DNA from: Lentzea flava | GTDB lineage: Bacteria > Actinomycetota > Actinomycetes > Mycobacteriales > Pseudonocardiaceae | Reading direction: 5' to 3' | Length of the DNA stretch: 64,000 bases | Assembly: GCF_014648475.1 (NCBI RefSeq) | Contig: NZ_BMRE01000030.1 | Coordinates: forward strand, 40,738 to 104,737 | Part shown: one piece after another, positions 41,918 through 49,641 of the stretch | Numbering within the stretch: the first letter of the stretch is position 1 | Layout: each line of letters opens with the position of its first letter | Notes under the pieces: generated by a model | Databases searched by the model: none | Told to the model about the DNA's origin: nothing | The model's input: only the letters and a program-made list of their open reading frames with translations | Program-made: the position numbers and the translations under genes

Positions 41918-42370
41918 TCACCCGGCTCGTCGGTCGGCGAGCCGCACCACGTTCGGCGAGCGGTCGACCCGCACCCGGCCGGTCGAGGCGACCAGGTAAC
42001 CGACGCCGCGCACGGTCTGGATCACGTCGGCCGCGTCGCCGAGCTTCTGCCGCACGCGCCGCACGTGCACGTCGACCGTGCGGGCGCCGCTGTAGTTGTC
42101 GTTGACTCCCCACACGGCCGCGAGCAGCTCACGGCGGCGGTGCACCCGGTCGGGATGCGCGCAGAGGTGCAGCAGCAGCTCGAACTCCAGCCTGGTGAGC
42201 TCGACGGGCTCGTCCCGCAGCAGCACCTGCCGCGTGTCGGGCAGGATCCGGACGTCCGCTTCGTCGACCGCCGCTTCCGCCGCGTGCACCAGGCCCACGT
42301 CCTTGAGCGCGCCGAGCAGCCGCACCGCGGTCTCCTCGTCCTCGGTGTCGATGGTGATGCTCACCCGCAT
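41918..42370 (-). CDS. Orphan winged-helix (OmpR/PhoB-type) DNA-binding protein
   Basis: A 150-aa regulator with the OmpR-family effector domain (about 45-135): RQVLLRDEPVELTRLEFELLLHLCAHPDRVHRRRELLAAVW, then GARTVDVHVRRVRQKLG and IQTVRGVGYLV. The receiver domain is absent. The 40-residue N-terminus (RVSITIDTEDEETAVRLLGALKDVG) is too short and has no phosphoacceptor pocket. Similar receiver-less proteins occur widely in actinomycetes. How its activity is switched is unknown; it may act as a constitutive or partner-controlled regulator. The divergent DUF6745-like gene starts 215 nt away. Confidence 0.8.
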   Translation of the reverse strand: MRVSITIDTEDEETAVRLLGALKDVGLVHAAEAAVDEADVRILPDTRQVLLRDEPVELTRLEFELLLHLCAHPDRVHRRRELLAAVWGVNDNYSGARTVDVHVRRVRQKLGDAADVIQTVRGVGYLVASTGRVRVDRSPNVVRLADRRAG

Positions 42371-42584
42371 GGCAACCCGCCTCCTCGTCCGGTCTGTCCT
42401 TTGAGGACACCGTCACGACCGCACGGTTCACGTTATGGACGACCCGAGCGCGCGAGCAAGGTCGTCCACGTGCTGAACAACTGTCGGACACCGAGGTGAT
42501 CCGGATTCGTGCTTGCGCTCCCGGCCGCTCTGGTGCCACGATCTTGCGCATGTCGACTCGAAAGGGCGTGCGCGCCCTCGCGCT

Positions 42585-43580
42585 GTGAGCGCACCGGGCG
42601 GGCTCGAGGCCCGCTCTTCCCGGCTCCGCGACGACTGGTTCGCCCACGCGCTGAGCACCGCACCCGCTGATCGTCCCGCGGCCGAAGAGGCCGTGGCGCG
42701 GCTCTACGCGACCACGGGCAGGCCGCCGCCGGAGTTCATCTGGGTGCGTTCTCCGGCTGAAGCCGCGGAAGTGTTGCCGCACAACCAGATGTTCCGTTAC
42801 AGCGACGACGTGCGGACCGTCGAGGTGCAGATCGCGACGCACGTCTCCGGCCTGAGGCACCGGCACCGCGGCGAATGGCAGGGCGCCGCGAGCAGGTTGC
42901 GCCGCAGCGTCCGGGAAAGCCTGGTACCGGCGGTGAACTCCACGATGCCGCGATCGCCGGGCCTCGGCTGGGCTGGGCAGCACGACGCCGACTGGCTGGC
43001 ACGGCTCGACGTGCGCTGCGGCCCCGCCGACCTGGCACTGCTCGAGGTGTGGAAGACCCTCACCAGGTCGACCGGCTGGTGGTGGCCGCGCGAGGGCGTC
43101 TGCGTCATGGCCGACCGCCCGGTCGCCGTGCACGTCGACGCGAACTCGTTGCTGCACAACGACAACGGCCCCGCTCTCGCGTTCTCCGACGGCAGCCACG
43201 CCTACGCCTGGCACGGCCGGACCGTGCCCAGGTGGGTGATCGAGGAGCCCGACGTCGTCCGCATCATGACCGAGCCCGACGTGGAAGTGCGCCTCTGCGC
43301 GGCCGAACACCTCGGCTGGGAGCGGTACGTCGCCGAGGTCGGTCCGCCTTTGATCGCGACCGCGCCCGATCCCGGCAATCCCGGCTTCGACCTGCGGCTC
43401 TACGACCTGTGGGACCGCGTCAACCTGCTGCTGGTCGTGAACGGCTCGGTCGAGCGCGACGGCAGCCGGCGCCGGTACGGACTGAACATCCCGCGGTGGT
43501 ACCGCGATCCCGTCGACGCCGCGGCCTGGACCTACGGGCTGCGCGCCGACCAGTACGCCCAACTCCAACGACGCACGTAA
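42585..43580 (+). CDS. DUF6745-like protein
   Basis: A 331-aa soluble protein. The segment HNDNGPALAFSDGSHAYAWHGRTVPRWVIEEP is the part I associate with DUF6745, a family of unknown function; the RLYATTGRPPPEFIWVRSP segment near the N-terminus fits the same family. The C-terminus ends with a conserved-looking DPVDAAAWTYGL. No catalytic motif is recognised. The start is uncertain: GTG 42585 is preferred, but the frame is open to 42513. It is followed after 8 nt by a second gene, probably in one operon. Confidence 0.6.
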   Translation: MSAPGGLEARSSRLRDDWFAHALSTAPADRPAAEEAVARLYATTGRPPPEFIWVRSPAEAAEVLPHNQMFRYSDDVRTVEVQIATHVSGLRHRHRGEWQGAASRLRRSVRESLVPAVNSTMPRSPGLGWAGQHDADWLARLDVRCGPADLALLEVWKTLTRSTGWWWPREGVCVMADRPVAVHVDANSLLHNDNGPALAFSDGSHAYAWHGRTVPRWVIEEPDVVRIMTEPDVEVRLCAAEHLGWERYVAEVGPPLIATAPDPGNPGFDLRLYDLWDRVNLLLVVNGSVERDGSRRRYGLNIPRWYRDPVDAAAWTYGLRADQYAQLQRRT

Positions 43581-43588
43581 AAGACACC

Positions 43589-43981
43589 ATGAATCTTGCT
43601 GAACTCGTCGACCGCACCAGGGTCGACGCGCTCGACCACCTCGAGCGCGAGTCCACCATCCCCGTCGTCGACGGCCTGCAGGCCCAGGGCGACCTGATCG
43701 TCATCCCGTTCTCGATGGTCCCCGAGCCGCCGGACCAGAACGGCGGGCGCTGGGTGCCTGCGGAGGGCGTGCACCTCGTGGCGGGGGTGAACGGCCGCAA
43801 CCCGCACGTCCTCGTCGCCGATCCGGGCACCTGCCGGTGGTCGGAGCACAGGGACAACACCGTCGTCGAGAACACCGCACCCGTCTACCTGCTGCATCCC
43901 GAGCACGGCGGCACCGGCATCGCACCGGGCCGGTGGCTGATCCGGCGGCAGTGGTCCGCGAGCGGACTGGTCGCGGACTGA
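43589..43981 (+). CDS. Hypothetical protein paired with the DUF6745-like gene
   Basis: A 130-aa soluble protein of unknown function (MNLAELVDRTRVDALDHLER, IVIPFSMVPEPPDQNGGRWV, YLLHPEHGGTGIAPGRWLIRRQW). The ATG is 8 nt after the upstream stop, so it is co-transcribed. DUF6745 genes are often followed by such small partners; the pairing is the only functional hint. No signal peptide or membrane helix. Confidence 0.6.
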   Translation: MNLAELVDRTRVDALDHLERESTIPVVDGLQAQGDLIVIPFSMVPEPPDQNGGRWVPAEGVHLVAGVNGRNPHVLVADPGTCRWSEHRDNTVVENTAPVYLLHPEHGGTGIAPGRWLIRRQWSASGLVAD

Positions 43982-43986
43982 AATGG

Positions 43987-44017
43987 TTGCCTTGACGTGA
44001 GCGTCAAGGTTTAGCGT
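43987..44017 (+). promoter_or_regulatory. MerR-type promoter with operator in a long spacer
   Basis: CCTTGACGTGAGCGTCAAGG (43990-44009) is a perfect inverted repeat with 8-bp arms. It fills the spacer between TTGCCT (43987-43992) and TAGCGT (44012-44017), a 19-bp spacing. MerR-family activators use exactly this over-long spacer with the operator between -35 and -10. The merR ATG is 7 nt behind the -10 box, suggesting a leaderless message. Confidence 0.7.
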
Positions 44018-44024
44018 TCGGTCC

Positions 44025-44411
44025 ATGAGGATCGGCGAACTGGCCAAGCGAGCCGGCACCACCACGCGTGCGCTGCGCTTCTACGAGTCCCAGGGACTGC
44101 TGGAGGCGCAGCGCACGTCCAACGGCTACCGCGAGTACGACGAGCACGACCTGCGGCTGGTGCAGGAGATCCAGTCGCTGCAGGCGGTCGGGCTGTCACT
44201 CGAGGACACCAGGCCGTTCGTGGCGTGCCTGCGCGCGGGGCACGAGTCCGGCGACTCGTGCCCTGACTCGCGCGAGGTCTACCGGCGCAAGCTCGCCGAG
44301 GTGGACGCGTGCCTGGAGCGGCTCCAGACAGTCCGGGAGTTCCTGCTGGCCAGACTCGCCTTCCAAGATCCGTGCCTCGTGCCCGAACCCAAGGAGTTCC
44401 TGTGCAGCTGA
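44025..44411 (+). CDS. MerR family transcriptional activator
   Basis: A 128-aa regulator. The winged helix-turn-helix is MRIGELAKRAGTTTRALRFYESQGLL...NGYREYDEHDLRLVQEI, followed by the dimerisation helix (KLAEVDACLERLQTVREFLL). Five Cys residues are present, including ACLRAGHESGDSC and the C-terminal PCLVPEPKEFLC, so a thiol, metal or oxidant signal is likely. It overlaps the thioredoxin gene by 10 nt and sits behind a MerR-type promoter, so it autoregulates this redox operon. It lacks the SoxR iron-sulphur Cys cluster pattern. Confidence 0.85.
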   Translation: MRIGELAKRAGTTTRALRFYESQGLLEAQRTSNGYREYDEHDLRLVQEIQSLQAVGLSLEDTRPFVACLRAGHESGDSCPDSREVYRRKLAEVDACLERLQTVREFLLARLAFQDPCLVPEPKEFLCS

Positions 44412-44710
44412 CCGACGCCACGTTCGCGGAGAAGACGCGGACCGGCACCGTGCTCGTCGAGTTCTGGGCGCAGTGGTGCGGACCGTGCCACATGCTCTCG
44501 CCCGTGCTCGACGAGATCGACCGCGAGCGCGACGACCTCACGGTTCTGAAGATCAACGCGGACGAGAACACCGCCACCGCACGCGACTACCAGGTCATGT
44601 CGCTGCCGACGATGCTGCTGTTCCGCGACGGCGTGCCGATCCGGCAGATCGTGGGAGCGCGACCCAAGTCGCGGTTGCTCGCCGAATTGGATGACGCGTT
44701 GAGCGCCTGA
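44402..44710 (+). CDS. trxA: Thioredoxin
   Basis: A 102-aa thioredoxin, a cytoplasmic protein-disulphide reductase. The active site is WAQWCGPCHML, with the cis-Pro loop in MSLPTMLLF. The Lys/Asp core (VLKINADEN) and the GARPKSRLLAELD terminus are standard. The GTG start lies inside the end of the merR gene, giving tight coupling with a redox-type regulator. It is probably an inducible accessory thioredoxin. Confidence 0.9.
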   Translation: MQLTDATFAEKTRTGTVLVEFWAQWCGPCHMLSPVLDEIDRERDDLTVLKINADENTATARDYQVMSLPTMLLFRDGVPIRQIVGARPKSRLLAELDDALSA

Positions 44711-44728
44711 GCCGCCTATGTTGAGCGC

Positions 44729-46312
44729 ATGCTCGGTCTCGAACTCGTAGTGGTGCTGGGCGTGTGCATCCTGGCGAGCAGTGTCGCGTCAGGACGGTTG
44801 CGCCTCGCCGCCCCGGTGCTGCTCGTCGTGTGCGGCGCGCTGCTCGGCTTCGTGCCCACCCTGGAGTCGGTCAGCCTGCCGCCCGAGGCGATGCTGCTGA
44901 TCTTCCTCCCGGCCCTGCTGTACTGGGAGAGCCTCAACACCTCACTGCGGGAGATCCGCAGCAACCTGCGGCCGATCGTGCTGCTCAGCACGTTGCTGGT
45001 GCTCGCGACCGCCGCCGCGGTCGCCGCGGTCGCCCACGCGCTCGGCCTCGACTGGGGCCCCGCGTGGGTGCTCGGCGCGGCCCTCGCGCCCACCGACGCG
45101 ACCGCCGTCTCGGCCATCGCCCGCGGCATGCCGCGCCGCACCACCACGATCCTGCGCGCCGAGTCGCTGATCAACGACGGCACCGCGCTCGTGATCTACG
45201 CGATCGCGGTGGCCATCACGACCGGTGAGCAGCAGTTCAGCACCGGTCTGGTCGGCCTGCGGCTGCTGCTGTCGTACGCGGGCGGCGCGGCGGCCGGCCT
45301 GGCGATCGCGTGGCTCGCCGTCCAGGTGCGCAGGCGCCTCGACAACCCGGTGCACGAGACCACCGTCAGCATCCTCACGCCGTTCACCGCGTTCCTGCTG
45401 GCCGAGCTGGTGCACGGCTCCGGCGTGATCGCGGTCGTGACGTGCGGCCTGACGCTGGCACGCGTCGGCCCGCGCATCGTGCGCGCCGACACCCGCCAGG
45501 TGACCACGGCGTTCTGGGGCATTGCGACGTTCGTGCTCAACGGCGCCCTGTTCGTCCTGATCGGACTCCAGGCCAACAGCGCGGTCCGTTCGCTCGACGG
45601 CTCGCAGATCTGGAAGTCCTTCGGCGCGATCGGGCTCGTCGCCCTGACCGTGGCGGGCACCCGTTTGCTGTGGAGCTACACGACTCCGTACATCATCCGC
45701 GCGATCGACCGCCGCCCCCAGCAACGGCTCCGGCGGATGGGTGCGCGGCAACGGCTGGTGTCGTCCGCCGCCGGGTTCCGCGGCGCGGTGTCGCTGGCGG
45801 CCGCGCTGGCGGTGCCGGAGACGGTGGTGGGCGGCGGACCGTTCCCGTTCCGCGAGGAGATCATCCTCATCACGTCCGGCGTGGTCGTGCTGACGCTGAT
45901 CGTGCAGTCGCTGATGCTGCCGTCGATCCTGCGGTTCTCCCAGCTGCCGGAGGACACGGCGGTGGAGGAGGAACTCCGGCTGGCCCAGACGACCGCGTCC
46001 GAGGAGGCCTACGAGGCCCTGCCGCGCCTCGCCGACAAGGTGGGCGTGTCGGACGTCGTCTACAAGCGCGTGCTCGCCGAGTACGAACATCACCTGGAGG
46101 TCACGCGGGCCAAGGAGTCCGGTGACCTGGAGGTGGTGCAGTCCGAGGTCGAGTACAACGCGCTGCGGCTGGAGCTGATCGCGCACAAGCGGGAGACGGT
46201 GGTGCGGCTGCGCGACGAGCAGGCCATCGACGACATCGTGCTTCGGGCGGTGCAGCGCAAGCTCGACATCGAGGAGGTGCGGCTCTCGCGGCGGGAGATC
46301 GAGGAGGACTGA
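44729..46312 (+). CDS. Monovalent cation/proton antiporter, CPA1 (NhaP) family
   Basis: A 527-aa cytoplasmic-membrane Na+(K+)/H+ exchanger. About 12 helices occupy residues 1-410. They include the core GAALAPTDATAVSAIARG and ESLINDGTALVIYA, whose Asp residues carry the ion, and GFRGAVSLAAALAVPE. A C-terminal cytosolic region of about 115 residues rich in charged helices follows (DKVGVSDVVYKRVLAEYEHHLEVTRAKE). It starts 18 nt after the thioredoxin gene and may be read from the same message. Confidence 0.88.
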   Translation: MLGLELVVVLGVCILASSVASGRLRLAAPVLLVVCGALLGFVPTLESVSLPPEAMLLIFLPALLYWESLNTSLREIRSNLRPIVLLSTLLVLATAAAVAAVAHALGLDWGPAWVLGAALAPTDATAVSAIARGMPRRTTTILRAESLINDGTALVIYAIAVAITTGEQQFSTGLVGLRLLLSYAGGAAAGLAIAWLAVQVRRRLDNPVHETTVSILTPFTAFLLAELVHGSGVIAVVTCGLTLARVGPRIVRADTRQVTTAFWGIATFVLNGALFVLIGLQANSAVRSLDGSQIWKSFGAIGLVALTVAGTRLLWSYTTPYIIRAIDRRPQQRLRRMGARQRLVSSAAGFRGAVSLAAALAVPETVVGGGPFPFREEIILITSGVVVLTLIVQSLMLPSILRFSQLPEDTAVEEELRLAQTTASEEAYEALPRLADKVGVSDVVYKRVLAEYEHHLEVTRAKESGDLEVVQSEVEYNALRLELIAHKRETVVRLRDEQAIDDIVLRAVQRKLDIEEVRLSRREIEED

Positions 46313-46327
46313 CATAGAGTCGGTCTC

Positions 46328-47017
46328 ATGATCACTCCACGGGACCGCGTGCTGGGCAGGATCGCCGACCACCTCGTCGCTCAGGTTTCCGGCCACACGC
46401 TGCGGGTGGCCGTCGACGGGATCACGGCGGCGGGCAAGACGACACTGGCCCGTGAGCTGACGGCGGCGGTTTCCGCACGTGGCCGCGTGGCAGCGCACCT
46501 GTCGATGGACGGGTTCCACAACCCGCGTGCTGTGCGGCACCGGCAGGGCCGGGACTCGGCGGACGGCTACTACGCCGACGCCTACGACTTCGCGTCGTTC
46601 CGGCGCCTGGTGCTGGACCCGCTCGGACCCGGCGGCAGCGGGAAGTACCGGGAGCGGATCATCGATCTGGCCTCGGACACCCCGATCGACGAGCCGCCGG
46701 TCGAGGCGCCGGAGGTGCTGGTGGTCGACGGCAGCTTCCTGCAGCGGGACCTGGTGTGGGACGAGGTGGTGTTCGTCGACACTCCGTTCGAGGTGGCGCG
46801 GGAGCGCGGGACGCGCAGGGACACGGAGTTGCTCGGCGGGCTGGAGCAGGCTCGGCGTGCCTTCGACCTGCGGTATCACGCGGCCAGCAGGCGGTACCTC
46901 GACGAGGTCGATCCAGCGGCGCGCGCGACCGTCGTGCTCGGCAACGAGGACGTCGCGAACCCGGTGTTGCGGCGGATCGGCGGCGTGATCACTTCGGGCG
47001 GCCCGCCGGTGGCGTGA
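46328..47017 (+). CDS. Uridine kinase-like P-loop protein
   Basis: A 229-aa phosphoribulokinase/uridine-kinase-type NTPase. The P-loop is VDGITAAGKTTLAREL, followed by the SMDGFHNPR nucleoside-site segment and the YYADAYDFASF motif of the family. Walker B-like VLVVDGSFLQ and DTPFEVARERGTRRD follow. It probably phosphorylates a nucleoside or small sugar alcohol; specificity is not evident. It starts 15 nt after the antiporter gene, perhaps in the same operon, and overlaps the convergent TetR gene by 29 nt at its end. Confidence 0.8.
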   Translation: MITPRDRVLGRIADHLVAQVSGHTLRVAVDGITAAGKTTLARELTAAVSARGRVAAHLSMDGFHNPRAVRHRQGRDSADGYYADAYDFASFRRLVLDPLGPGGSGKYRERIIDLASDTPIDEPPVEAPEVLVVDGSFLQRDLVWDEVVFVDTPFEVARERGTRRDTELLGGLEQARRAFDLRYHAASRRYLDEVDPAARATVVLGNEDVANPVLRRIGGVITSGGPPVA

Positions 47018-47714
47018 GTCCCAGTGTCACGGTCAGGTCGAGCAACTCGGCGCGGTACAGCTTCGCCGGATCTCGCACCTGCGGCCGGAGGTGGCCGTAG
47101 ACCTCCAACGCCACGAGGCCGTGCATGCGGCCCCACACGCGCATGGCGAGCGCGACAGCCGCCGGCGGCAGATCGGGAAACGATTCCCTGATCAGCGCGG
47201 CGAAGCCCGGCTCGAAGTCGGACCACTCGTAGTCCGCGTGCGGCACCAGCCGCTGGGCCTGGGGCCACGCGGCGGCGACCAGGCCGGTGAGGACCGCGCA
47301 CGCACGGTGTTCCGCGTCTGCCGCGGCACCACCTTCCGGCGCCTGATATCCGGGAACCGGGTCGCCGTAGATGAGCTGGAACTCTTCGGGGTGCCCGATC
47401 GCCCAGGCCCGGAACGCCTCACCGACGGCCAGCACCCTGCCGACGGGGTCTTCCTCCGGCACGGCGTCGCGGGCTGCCTCCTCCGCGTCGGCGAGCGAGG
47501 AGTACACCTCGGCGATCAGCGCGTTGACCAGGTCGTCGCGCGTGGCGTAGTAGCCGTAGAGAGCGCCGGCGGTCATGCCCATCTCGCGGGCGATCGCCCG
47601 CAGGGAGATGGCGGCCGGGCCGCCTTCGGTCATGAGTCTCAGCGCGATCGCCTTGATCTCCGCGCTGGCTTCCGCGCGCAGTCGCTCTCGTCTGCTGGGC
47701 GCCCGAACTTCCAC
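46989..47714 (-). CDS. TetR family transcriptional regulator of the MFS gene
   Basis: A regulator of 241 aa. The helix-turn-helix is LRAEASAEIKAIALRLMTEGGPAAISLRAIAREMGMTAGALYGYYATRDDLVNALI; the C-terminal domain is of the TetR_C type with WRVWGRMHGLVALEVYG-like sequence. A TAGAGT -10 box (47727-47722, minus) ends 7 nt before the GTG at 47714, so I chose that leaderless start; an in-frame GTG at 47723 is the alternative. It is divergent from the MFS exporter gene, the classic arrangement for a drug-responsive repressor. Confidence 0.85.
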   Translation of the reverse strand: MEVRAPSRRERLRAEASAEIKAIALRLMTEGGPAAISLRAIAREMGMTAGALYGYYATRDDLVNALIAEVYSSLADAEEAARDAVPEEDPVGRVLAVGEAFRAWAIGHPEEFQLIYGDPVPGYQAPEGGAAADAEHRACAVLTGLVAAAWPQAQRLVPHADYEWSDFEPGFAALIRESFPDLPPAAVALAMRVWGRMHGLVALEVYGHLRPQVRDPAKLYRAELLDLTVTLGLTPPAGRPK

Positions 47715-47813
47715 GCTTGACACTCTACAGTGCTCGGCTACTATTCGCCGTGCTGTTACTGAACGCCGTGTAGTAAATCTCTGCCGTGTAGAGCGGCTCG
47801 GAGGATCCATTCG
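47715..47813. promoter_or_regulatory. Divergent tetR-MFS regulatory region
   Basis: It holds two direct copies of GCCGTGTA (47765-47772 and 47783-47790, 18 bp apart), a near copy GCCGTGCT (about 47746), and the small inverted repeat CACT-CTAC-AGTG (47721-47732) over the tetR -10 box. GGAGG at 47800-47804 is the ribosome-binding site of the MFS gene. Confidence 0.5.
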
Positions 47814-49601
47814 ATGAACACCTCAGTCGCCCGTGCCGTTCGGCGGCGTGGGCTCGCTATCGCGTTGCTGGCGTTCGCACAGTTCGTGGTCGCGCTCGAC
47901 TACAACGTCGTCTACGTCGCCTTACCGGACATCGGCCGTGCGCTTGGATTCACTCCGCAGTCACTGCAGTGGGTCGTGAGCGCGTACGCCGTGGGGTTCG
48001 GCGGGTTCCTGCTCTTCGGCGGCCGGGTCGCCGACCGGTTCGGCGCGCGGCGCACGTTCGTTCTCGGGCTCGTCCTCTTCGGTTTCGCGTGCCTCGCCGG
48101 AGGTTTCGCGGGCAGTGCGGAAGCGCTGGTGATCGCACGCGGCGTTCAGGGCTTCGGGGCCGCGTTGCTCACCCCGGCGACGCTCACTCTGATCAACACG
48201 AGTTTCGCGGAAGGCGCCGAACGCAACCGCGCGCTGTCGGTGTGGGGCGCTGCCGGAAGCGGCGGGCTCGCCGCTGGTGCGTTGCTGGGTGGCGTGATCA
48301 CCAACGCCCTGGGCTGGCAGTGGGTGTTCTTCCTGCTGGCGCCAATCGCTCTGGGCGCGGCAGCCGCGGCACGCCCGGTGCTCGCTCCCGGTGCCGCTCG
48401 CACGGCCACGCGCGGCGGGTTCGACGTCGCCGGCGCGGTCCTGGCCACGGCAGGTTCCTCACTGCTGGTCCTCGGGCTGGTCAGCGGGCCGGAGGCAGGC
48501 TGGGCCTCCCTGCGCGGTGGCGGGGCGTTGATCATCGGACTGCTGCTGCTCGCCGTGTTCGTGGTGGTGGAGTGGCGCACCGGCGATCCCCTGGTCCCGC
48601 TGCGCCTGTTCGGCAACCGCAGCCTGGTCATCGCGATCGGCGTGATCCTCGTTTTCCAGAGCGCACTGGGCGGGGCGTACTACCTGTTCACCACCTACCT
48701 GCAGGACGTGCTCGGTTACAACGCCCTGCAGGCCGGTCTGGCGTTCGTGCCGCTGACCCTCGTCTCGATGGCGGCGTCGCTGAAGCTGACCGGAACCCTG
48801 CTCGGCCGGTGGGGCGTACGCGCCACCCTGTTCGCCGGCATGGTCGTCAACGGCGCCGGCATGGTCTTGCTCGCCGCGGGCATGGCTGTCGACGCCCCGT
48901 TCTGGACGGTCCTCGCCGGTCTGCTCGTCTGGGGGCTCGGCGGCGGCCTGACCTTCCCGGCGATGTTCGTCGCCGCGGCCTCCGGGGTCGCGCCGGAAGA
49001 GCAGGGTGTCGCATCCGCGCTCGCGACCACCTCCCAGCAGATCGGCGGCGCCATCGGTCTCGCCGTGCTCGTCGCCGTCGCGAACGCAGGCCTTGATCTC
49101 CACTCCGGTGCCGCGTCGGCACCGACCGCCGTGGTGGAAGGACTTCGCGCGGCGCTCGTGGCCGGCGGCATCGCCTCACTGGCCGGCGGCCTCGTCGCGT
49201 TCCTGCTCAAACCCCCAGCCGACAACTCCCGACCCGACATCGACGAAGGAGACCCATCAGTGAACACCGACCAGCTCGTGCAGAAGTACTTCGAGGCGTG
49301 GAACGACTTCGACGGCGATCAGCGCGGAGCCACGATCGAAGCGATCTTCACCGAAGACGCCGACGTGATCGACCCAGACTGGACGGCGGAGGGCAGGGAC
49401 GCGGTCGCCAGGGCGATCGGCCAGTCGCGGGAGAAGCTGGGTGATCTCGCTCTCGGCCTCACCCAGGTGATCAACGCGCACAACAACGTGGTCCTGTACT
49501 CGTGGCACCTCGGTGAGCAGGCCGCACCTGTGGCCACCGGGTACGGTGTCCTCACTCTCGAAGACGACCGCATCCGCCAGGCCTGCAACTTCTTCGGCTA
49601 G
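47814..49601 (+). CDS. DHA2-family MFS exporter fused to a SnoaL-like domain
   Basis: A 595-aa drug:H+ antiporter of the EmrB/QacA type with 14 membrane helices in residues 1-470. Motif A is GGRVADRFGARRTFVLG, motif C-like segments lie around AALLTPATLTLINTSF, and the last helix is LVAGGIASLAGGLVAFLL. After a short linker (KPPADNSRPDIDEGDPS) a cytosolic NTF2/SnoaL-like domain follows (NTDQLVQKYFEAWNDFD... IFTEDADVIDP... VVLYSWHL... DRIRQACNFF). Free SnoaL-like proteins bind or convert small ligands. An internal ribosome-binding site and GTG at 49246-49262 suggest that the domain can also be made alone. Regulated by the divergent TetR. Confidence 0.85.
   Translation: MNTSVARAVRRRGLAIALLAFAQFVVALDYNVVYVALPDIGRALGFTPQSLQWVVSAYAVGFGGFLLFGGRVADRFGARRTFVLGLVLFGFACLAGGFAGSAEALVIARGVQGFGAALLTPATLTLINTSFAEGAERNRALSVWGAAGSGGLAAGALLGGVITNALGWQWVFFLLAPIALGAAAAARPVLAPGAARTATRGGFDVAGAVLATAGSSLLVLGLVSGPEAGWASLRGGGALIIGLLLLAVFVVVEWRTGDPLVPLRLFGNRSLVIAIGVILVFQSALGGAYYLFTTYLQDVLGYNALQAGLAFVPLTLVSMAASLKLTGTLLGRWGVRATLFAGMVVNGAGMVLLAAGMAVDAPFWTVLAGLLVWGLGGGLTFPAMFVAAASGVAPEEQGVASALATTSQQIGGAIGLAVLVAVANAGLDLHSGAASAPTAVVEGLRAALVAGGIASLAGGLVAFLLKPPADNSRPDIDEGDPSVNTDQLVQKYFEAWNDFDGDQRGATIEAIFTEDADVIDPDWTAEGRDAVARAIGQSREKLGDLALGLTQVINAHNNVVLYSWHLGEQAAPVATGYGVLTLEDDRIRQACNFFG
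49246..49262 (+). promoter_or_regulatory. Internal Shine-Dalgarno and in-frame GTG before the SnoaL domain
   Basis: AAGGAG (49246-49251) is followed after 8 nt by an in-frame GTG (49260-49262). Translation from it would give a free 113-aa SnoaL-like protein starting at residue 483 of the fusion. It lies exactly at the domain junction, as if two coupled genes lost the stop codon between them. Confidence 0.6.
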
Positions 49602-49641
49602 CAGGCCGCGTCGTGGTGGACGGCGCTGTCCACCACGACCG

